NCBI GenBank assembly: GCA_036377055.1
Contig: DASUZD010000197.1
Span: forward strand, 1-17,949
Length of the DNA: 17,949 bases
Source: DASUZD01 sp036377055
GTDB lineage: Bacteria > Actinomycetota > Thermoleophilia > Gaiellales > Gaiellaceae
Direction: 5' to 3'
Part shown: one piece after another, positions 13,725 to 17,949 of the stretch
Layout: the number at the start of each line of letters is the position of its first letter
Position numbering within the stretch: position 1 is the first letter of the stretch
Notes under the pieces: model-generated
Database searches by the model: none
Told to the model about the DNA's origin: nothing
What the model saw: only the letters and a program-made list of their open reading frames with translations
Program-made: the position numbers and the translations under genes

Positions 13725-14510
13725 ATGCCCGGCTTGATGTCACGCGCGTCGACTGTGGTGAAGGCGAAGTTCTCGAAGCTGCTCGACCGAGCCGAGAATC
13801 CGACCGAGACCCTCGACTACTCATACGAGCAGCAGCTCCAGCTCTTGCAGAACGTGAAGCGAGGCGTCGCCGACGTCGTCACGGCGAAGAAGCGCCTCCA
13901 GCTCCAGACCGACCAGCTCGAGCAGAGCGTCGTGAAGCTCGAGACGCAGGCGCGGCAAGCGCTCGCGGCCGGGCGTGAGGATCTCGCTCGGCAGGCGCTC
14001 GAGCGGAAGTCGGCGGTCCAGCAGCAGCTCCAGGGCCTCGACTCGCAGATCCAGGGGCTCGAGCAGCAACAGGAGAAGCTCGTCTCGAGCGAGAAGCAGC
14101 TCCAGGCGAAGATCGAGGCCTTCCGCTCCGAGAAGGAAGTGATCAAGGCGCAGTACTCGGCCGCCGAGGCGCAGGTGCGGATCGGCGAGGCGGCGACCGG
14201 GATCGGCGAGCAGATGGCCGACACCGGACTCGCGATCGAGCGAGCCCGCGACAAGACCTCGCAGATGCAGGCGCGCGCGAGCGCGATCGAGGAGCTGACG
14301 GCGGCGGGGACGCTGGAGGACTTCACCTCCGGCGGGCAGACGGAGCTCGACCGGCAGCTGGCACAGCTCTCGTCGCAGTCGGACGTCGACGCCGACATGG
14401 CGAGGTTGAAGGCCGAGATCGGCCCAGGCGAGGAGCAGAAGGAAATCGGCGGTGGGGAGGCCGCTCCGGCCGAGCCGGCGCCGGCCGGAACGGAGGAGCA
14501 GAAGCAGTGA
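13725..14510 (+). CDS. pspA: PspA/IM30 family phage-shock protein A
   Basis: This 261-residue, almost wholly helical coiled-coil protein belongs to the ESCRT-III-like PspA/Vipp1 family. It binds the inner face of the stressed cytoplasmic membrane and oligomerises to limit proton leakage. The N-terminus shows the family pattern (VVKAKFSKLLDRAENPTETL, then DYSYEQQLQLLQNVKRGVAD). It is followed by long heptad-rich helices with many Gln/Glu/Lys to about residue 180. The C-terminal tail (about 235-261) is acidic and Pro/Ala-rich (EEQKEIGGGEAAPAEPAPAG), as in actinobacterial PspA. ATG at 13725 follows GAGGAGG with a short 4-base spacing; ATG at 13737 is an alternative. Its TGA overlaps the GTG of pspAA (GTGA), so the two are translationally coupled. 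No PspF-type sigma-54 context is visible. Confidence 0.93.
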   Translation: MPGLMSRASTVVKAKFSKLLDRAENPTETLDYSYEQQLQLLQNVKRGVADVVTAKKRLQLQTDQLEQSVVKLETQARQALAAGREDLARQALERKSAVQQQLQGLDSQIQGLEQQQEKLVSSEKQLQAKIEAFRSEKEVIKAQYSAAEAQVRIGEAATGIGEQMADTGLAIERARDKTSQMQARASAIEELTAAGTLEDFTSGGQTELDRQLAQLSSQSDVDADMARLKAEIGPGEEQKEIGGGEAAPAEPAPAGTEEQKQ

Positions 14511-14797
14511 TCGTCCGGCTGATGGGCGAAGGGCAGTTCCAGGTCGACGAAGGCGTCCTCGAAGAGCTTCAGCAGCTCGACGACCAGGCTGGTCAGGCGA
14601 TCGAGCAGGGCGACGAGGAAGGCCTCCGCAGCCTGCTTGCGACGATGGCGAAGACTGTGCGCGACCACGGTGAACGGCTCCCCGACGCGGATCTCTCCGC
14701 GTCCGACGCGATCATCCCGCCTGAGGATCTGAGCCTGGACGAGGCGCGGGAGCTCTTCGAGGGCGAGGGCCTGATCCCTGATCTGCCTGTCGCTTAG
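14507..14797 (+). CDS. pspAA: PspA-associated protein PspAA
   Basis: This 96-residue acidic protein is coupled to pspA through a GTGA overlap. It begins MIVRLMGEGQFQVDEGVLEE and continues with LDDQAGQAIEQGDEEGLRSL, the small PspAA domain known from PspA operons of actinobacteria and related phyla. A PDADLSASDAIIPPEDLSLD segment precedes a final acidic helix. It has no signal peptide or membrane segment, so it probably acts with PspA at the cytoplasmic membrane face. Start codon GTG is set by the overlap. Its TAG interlocks with the TAA of the convergent SRPBCC-like gene (TTAG, 14794-14797). The biochemical role of the family is not well established. Confidence 0.88.
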   Translation: MIVRLMGEGQFQVDEGVLEELQQLDDQAGQAIEQGDEEGLRSLLATMAKTVRDHGERLPDADLSASDAIIPPEDLSLDEARELFEGEGLIPDLPVA

Positions 14798-15216
14798 GCT
14801 AGGGCTCGCCGAGCGGCGGCGCGAAGCCAGCTGCGGCGCACCAGCCCGCTGAACGGCGCGATCACTCGCCAGTAGCGCCGGAAGCGCCGCTCGGCCGCGG
14901 CGTCGCTTGGCTCGACGGTCGTCTCCGTCCGGAGGTACGAGCCATCCGCCGAGATCCGCAGCGTCATCCGCACCGCGCCTCCTCCCGCGCGCCCGCCGCG
15001 CAGCCGCCACGGCTGGCCGTCCGCTGAGAGCACGATCTCGGTCGGGCTCTCGTGCACCTCGACAAACCCGGCAGCGAGCATCTGCCGGAAGATCGGAACG
15101 TCCCGCGCCGCCGGCAGCCCGCGCAACCGGAAGAGCAGCCCCGCGAGCGGTGCGTCGCGCGGCGTCACGGCCTTCGCAGCGGCGAGCGCGACCGCCGCGG
15201 GCGCGGAAACGGGCAC
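14794..15216 (-). CDS. SRPBCC-like (polyketide cyclase/START-fold type) small protein, last gene of the htpX-pspAB run
   Basis: This basic protein of about 140 residues ends RRFRRYWRVIAPFSGLVRRS, a pattern I associate with actinobacterial proteins of the SRPBCC ligand-binding type. The middle alternates strands (FVEVHESPTEIVLSADGQPW, MTLRISADGSYLRTETTVEP). The GTG at 15216 is the first conventional start, but protein-like sequence (LIVERHSVPVSAP) extends left to a CTG at 15237. That CTG overlaps the TGA of pspAB (CTGA), so the true start may be the CTG and the protein 7 residues longer. It follows pspAB on the same strand, and its stop interlocks with that of pspAA. Family assignment is moderate and the ligand unknown; a link to membrane stress is inferred from position only. 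Confidence 0.68.
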   Translation of the reverse strand: MPVSAPAAVALAAAKAVTPRDAPLAGLLFRLRGLPAARDVPIFRQMLAAGFVEVHESPTEIVLSADGQPWRLRGGRAGGGAVRMTLRISADGSYLRTETTVEPSDAAAERRFRRYWRVIAPFSGLVRRSWLRAAARRALA

Positions 15217-15233
15217 CGAATGCCGCTCGACGA

Positions 15234-15800
15234 TCAGATCGGAGCGTCGAACAGCGCGAGCCAGCGCGACAGGTCTTCCTCGATCGGCAGCTCCGTCTCG
15301 AGCTTCGCCTTCAACTCCAGCTCCTCGGCGTTGTCGCGGTTCTGGCCTTCACCCGTCGGCACGAACGGCCAGAACTTCCCGCGCTTGTAGCCGTAGATCC
15401 AGTAGACCGGCTTCGCGCCCTCGAACCGGAAGACGGCCGCGAGGAGCTGCGGTCCGAAGCCCTGCGCCTGGAGCTCCGCGCCGACGGCGTGCGCCTGCGT
15501 CACGAGGTCCTCGAGATCCGGGTCGCGGATCACGAGCCACTCGAAGCCGAAGCTGTCCGTCTTTCGCTCGATCGTCGAGCCGGAGTCCTTCGCCGACGCC
15601 TGGAGCAGCTGCTCGACGTCGCCGCCGACGCGCTGGAAGTCGCCCGAGGAGAGCGGCTTGAAGACGACCGCGGCCGCGCCGGCCGGCTTCAGCCCGAGCT
15701 CCGTCTCCAGCGTCACCTGCGCCGTCGCGAGCGCGAAGAGCCGCTCGTCGGCCGGGCCCTTCAGCTGCTTCCGGCCGAAGAGGACGTCCCGCAGGCCCAC
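15234..15800 (-). CDS. pspAB: PspA-associated protein PspAB
   Basis: This 188-residue soluble protein has the pattern of PspAB. The N-terminus is MGLRDVLFGRKQLKGPADER, the centre runs LVTQAHAVGAELQAQGFGPQ, and it is followed by VYWIYGYKRGKFWPFVPTG. It ends RDNAEELELKAKLETELPIE and RWLALFDAPI. PspAB is repeatedly found beside PspA, PspAA and M48 peptidases, and all three are here. GTG at 15800 starts one base after the htpX stop, so the two genes are one transcript, probably coupled. No signal peptide or helix is visible. The molecular role of the family is unknown; the context points to sensing or supporting PspA-dependent membrane protection. Confidence 0.88.
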   Translation of the reverse strand: MGLRDVLFGRKQLKGPADERLFALATAQVTLETELGLKPAGAAAVVFKPLSSGDFQRVGGDVEQLLQASAKDSGSTIERKTDSFGFEWLVIRDPDLEDLVTQAHAVGAELQAQGFGPQLLAAVFRFEGAKPVYWIYGYKRGKFWPFVPTGEGQNRDNAEELELKAKLETELPIEEDLSRWLALFDAPI

Positions 15801-15801
15801 G

Positions 15802-16722
15802 CTAGACGCTGACCGGGCGGCCCATCTCCCGCGCGATCTCGGCCAGTGCCGCCAGACGCTTCTCCAAAGGCGGGTGATCCATGAAGAGCTCGGAGCCCGC
15901 CTTCTTCACGGAAGCAGGGATGATGAAGAACGCGTTCATCCCCGCGACCTCGCGCAGGTCGCGCTGCGGGATTCGCGTCATGTCGCTCGAGATCCGCTGG
16001 AGCGCGCTCATCAGGTACTCGGGCGCGCCGGTGATCAGCGCGGAGCCGCGGTCGGCGGCGTACTCGCGGTAGCGGGAGATCGTCCGGATCAGGATGTAGC
16101 TGATCGCGTAGGTCACGATCGAGACCGCCAGCACGATCAGCCAGACCGGGACGTTGTTGTTGTTGTTGTTGCGACTCGAGCCGCCGCCCCACATCCCCGC
16201 GTAGAGGCCGAAGCGCGTGAGCAGCGCGGCGAGCGTCGCGAAGAAGCTCGCCACGGTCATGATCAGCACGTCGCGGTTGGCGATGTGGGAGAGCTCGTGC
16301 GCGAGGACGCCCTCGATCTCCTTCGGCTCGAGTCGGCGCCAGAGGCCCGTCGTGACCGCCACCACCGCGTGCTTGGGGTTGCGGCCAGTCGCGAACGCGT
16401 TCGGCACGTCAGTGTCGACGACAGCCACGCGCGGCTTCGGCAGGTCGGCCATCGCGCAGAGGCGCTCGACCATCTCGTGGAGGTCGGGCGCCTGGTCGCG
16501 GGTGACGACCTTCGCCCCGGAAGCGGCGAGCGCGATCTTGTCGGAGGTGAAGTACTGGACGAGAGCGAGCCCGATCACGATGAAGAGCATCAAGCCGAGG
16601 CCCGCGTGGAGGACGCTGAAGAGGACGACAGCGAACACGACGTAGAGGAGGCCGAGCAAACCGCCCGTGAGCAGCATCCTCAGCGTGAGGCCGAAGTCGC
16701 GTCCATAGGTCTTGCGTTTCAT
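15802..16722 (-). CDS. htpX: HtpX-like membrane zinc metalloprotease (M48B)
   Basis: This 306-residue membrane protease degrades damaged membrane proteins. Two N-terminal helices (about 17-37 and 42-60) precede the catalytic region with HELSH (H142, E143, H146). The third zinc ligand E220 lies in YREYAADRGSALITG, after another pair of helices (about 152-172 and 192-214). FATGRNPKHAVVAVT and DHPPLEKRLAAL are further HtpX signatures. Between the helices lies a loop with six Asn encoded by a pure AAC repeat (plus-strand GTT x6, 16153-16170). ATG at 16722 is preferred because AGGAGA lies about 9 bases upstream and the protein begins MKRKTYGRDFGL; the frame is open to 16749. It leads the htpX-pspAB-SRPBCC-like run and is divergent from the cytochrome c gene. 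All catalytic residues are present. Confidence 0.93.
   Translation of the reverse strand: MKRKTYGRDFGLTLRMLLTGGLLGLLYVVFAVVLFSVLHAGLGLMLFIVIGLALVQYFTSDKIALAASGAKVVTRDQAPDLHEMVERLCAMADLPKPRVAVVDTDVPNAFATGRNPKHAVVAVTTGLWRRLEPKEIEGVLAHELSHIANRDVLIMTVASFFATLAALLTRFGLYAGMWGGGSSRNNNNNNVPVWLIVLAVSIVTYAISYILIRTISRYREYAADRGSALITGAPEYLMSALQRISSDMTRIPQRDLREVAGMNAFFIIPASVKKAGSELFMDHPPLEKRLAALAEIAREMGRPVSV
16153..16170. repeat. (GTT)6 trinucleotide microsatellite inside htpX
   Basis: Six perfect GTT units on the plus strand are read as AAC (Asn) on the coding minus strand, giving six Asn in a loop between membrane helices. Identical codons throughout suggest expansion by slippage rather than selection for each residue. 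Confidence 0.85.
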
Positions 16723-16821
16723 TGCAGATCGTCTCCTGGAGGGGGTCATCCTGAAGTGTAGTTTTGCTCCTCCACCTCCCGCGGTCGCTTAACCCTGGCG
16801 CAACGGTAGACTCGCCGACCA
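16723..16821. promoter_or_regulatory. Divergent promoter region, htpX / cytochrome c
   Basis: The 99-bp gap must drive both genes. Toward the cytochrome, TAGACT (16807-16812) lies 9 bases before the ATG with no Shine-Dalgarno, which fits a leaderless mRNA. Toward htpX, the minus strand has TACACT in a locally AT-rich patch (AAAACTACACTTC), a candidate -10, and then AGGAGA for ribosome binding. No -35 boxes are convincing. Confidence 0.35.
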
Positions 16822-17286
16822 ATGCGCGCCAAGGCTCTGCTCGTCGTCTTCGCCCTGCTCGCGCTCGCAGGCTGCGGCAGCGCGAAGATCGTCTCGCCGA
16901 AGCCACAGACCGTGATCGGCAGCGTGCCGACGCAGACGGCGCCGGCGACGACCTCGACAACGGCTGCGACCACGACCACAGCGACGACCGGGGGCGGTGG
17001 TGGCGGCGGCGGAGGCGGCGGAAAGGCCGTCTTCGCGAGCAACGGCTGCGGGAGCTGCCACACCTTCAAAGCGGCTGGCTCGAACGGGAAGATCGGCCCC
17101 GATCTCGACAAGCTGGCGCAGTACGCGAAGCAGGCGAAGCAGCCGCTCGACAAGTTCGTCCGCGAGTCGATCACCGACCCGAAGGCGTACGTGCAGCCGG
17201 GCTTCCAGCCGGTCATGCCGAGCTTCGCGAGCATCTCGAAGCCGCAGCTCGACTCGCTCGTCCAGTTCCTGACCAAGGGAAGCTGA
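16822..17286 (+). CDS. Lipoprotein mono-heme cytochrome c
   Basis: This 154-residue exported electron carrier has a lipoprotein signal peptide (MRAKALLVVFALLALAGC, lipid Cys 18) that anchors it to the outer face of the membrane. A Thr/Ala/Pro-rich linker (about 39-56) and a run of eleven Gly (57-67) act as a flexible tether. The class-I cytochrome domain has CGSCH (C76, C79, H80) for heme and M132 in FQPVMPSF as the likely axial ligand, then a C-terminal helix (PQLDSLVQFLTKGS). The layout resembles cytochrome c domains feeding oxidases or dehydrogenases, but no respiratory partner is in the window. No Shine-Dalgarno precedes the ATG, suggesting a leaderless transcript. Its TGA overlaps the probable CTG start of the HAD gene. 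Confidence 0.92.
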   Translation: MRAKALLVVFALLALAGCGSAKIVSPKPQTVIGSVPTQTAPATTSTTAATTTTATTGGGGGGGGGGGKAVFASNGCGSCHTFKAAGSNGKIGPDLDKLAQYAKQAKQPLDKFVRESITDPKAYVQPGFQPVMPSFASISKPQLDSLVQFLTKGS

Positions 17287-17949
17287 GACTTCCGCCGGAC
17301 TTCCCGCGGGCGGTCGAGGCGCTCGCGTGCGACCTCGACCGGACGCTGATCGGCCAGGACGCGCTGCTCCATCCGCGGACGCTCCGCGCACTCGCCGCCG
17401 CACGCAAGGCCGGGATCCACGTGATCCTCGTGACCGGCCGGATGTTCCAGTCGGTGCGTCGCTACGCGCTCGAGGCGGGGCTCGACGACCCGGTCGTGTG
17501 CTACCAGGGCGCGGTGGTCGCCGAGCCCGTCAGCGGGCGCTGGCTGCGCCACGTCCCAATCCCGCTCGAGCCGGCGCGCGAGGCGATCCGGGTCCTGAAC
17601 GACGAGGGGTTCGGGCTCAACTGCTACGTGCGCGACGAGCTGTACGTCGCCTCGCTGACGCCGGAAGCGCGCCGCTACGCCGACTTCCAGCAGTTGGAGA
17701 TCCACGAGGTCGGCGACCTTGCGACTTGGCTCCACGAGCCGCCGACGAAGCTTGTCGTCATCGACGACCCGAAGGTGCTCGACGACCTCGAGGCCCGGAT
17801 GAAGACGTACTTCGACGGGCGCCTCTACATCTCGAAGTCACTGCCGTACTTCCTCGAGTTCGCAAGCCCGGACGTGACGAAGGGCACGGGGCTCGACTTC
17901 CTCTCGCAGCACCTCGGCTTCGCGCGCGAGCGCACGATCGCGTGCGGAG
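17283..17949 (+). CDS. HAD-superfamily phosphatase (Cof/IIB type), 3' end cut by window
   Basis: The visible 222 residues are the start of a Cof-type haloacid dehalogenase-like phosphatase, acting on small phosphorylated metabolites in the cytoplasm. Motif I is ACDLDRTLIG (nucleophile Asp, then the second Asp two residues on), motif II is ILVTGRMFQSV (Thr), and PPTKLVVIDDP supplies the conserved Lys. The C2-type cap lies between, and motif IV lies beyond the end. No ATG, GTG or TTG occurs in frame between 17163 and motif I. The only plausible start is CTG at 17283, which overlaps the cytochrome stop as CTGA. Translation by coupling from a CTG is therefore inferred. A sequence error is an alternative. 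Substrate not deducible. Confidence 0.85.
   Translation, partial: MRLPPDFPRAVEALACDLDRTLIGQDALLHPRTLRALAAARKAGIHVILVTGRMFQSVRRYALEAGLDDPVVCYQGAVVAEPVSGRWLRHVPIPLEPAREAIRVLNDEGFGLNCYVRDELYVASLTPEARRYADFQQLEIHEVGDLATWLHEPPTKLVVIDDPKVLDDLEARMKTYFDGRLYISKSLPYFLEFASPDVTKGTGLDFLSQHLGFARERTIACG

Noticed and set aside
13817..15010. A 397-codon frame antisense to pspA/pspAA
   Set aside because: It is Ser/Cys/Arg-rich and explained as the complement of the Gln/Glu/Leu codons of the coiled coil.
1..17949. CRISPR arrays, insertion sequences, phage genes or attachment sites
   Set aside because: No regularly spaced repeats, transposase or integrase motifs, or flanking direct repeats around the tRNA were seen.

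Overview
The window is about 18 kb of very GC-rich, gene-dense bacterial DNA, with G or C at most third codon positions. It reads as chromosome of an actinobacterium. The strongest markers are a NucS/EndoMS mismatch endonuclease, a PspA gene with the accessory proteins PspAA and PspAB, an NrtR-type regulator, and several leaderless-looking or GTG starts. The overall flavour suggests a deep-branching group such as Thermoleophilia, but that placement is inference. No insertion sequence, phage gene, CRISPR array or rRNA was seen.

Layout. 1-5508 is an envelope and transport block: a truncated DHA2-type MFS exporter, a strong hairpin terminator and an MMPL/RND-type transporter, then a convergent OafA-like membrane acyltransferase with a C-terminal SGNH domain. 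5590-7553 holds a small divergent tRNA-binding-domain (CsaA-like) protein and a secreted protein with five Asp-box (BNR) repeats. 7612-9841 holds a secreted collagen-like protein, an XRE regulator with a TPR-like C-terminal region, and a divergent 30-residue hydrophobic peptide gene. 9842-10349 has no confident gene, but contains hairpins and a short coding-like remnant. 10350-10989 encodes a secreted Cys/Trp-rich protein preceded by a translationally coupled 44-codon upstream ORF and an AT-rich promoter/operator. 11031-11747 is an NrtR-like regulator with a degenerate Nudix box.

11911-13685 is a minus-strand run: an MBL-fold hydrolase with an altered metal motif, nucS, a small glutaredoxin/GST-N-like protein and tRNA-Ala(CGC). 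13725-16722 is a Psp envelope-stress neighbourhood. pspA-pspAA on the plus strand converges on htpX-pspAB-(SRPBCC-like) on the minus strand, and the two arms interlock at their stop codons. 16822-17949 holds a lipoprotein cytochrome c and, overlapping it, the start of a HAD phosphatase that runs off the window.

How the genes fit together. The PspA/PspAA/PspAB/HtpX group is a coherent membrane-quality module. The MFS, MMPL and acyltransferase genes are envelope functions, but nothing shows they are co-regulated. The most novel-looking parts are the XRE-TPR regulator facing a tiny exported-looking peptide, and the Cys/Trp-rich secreted protein with its coupled upstream ORF.
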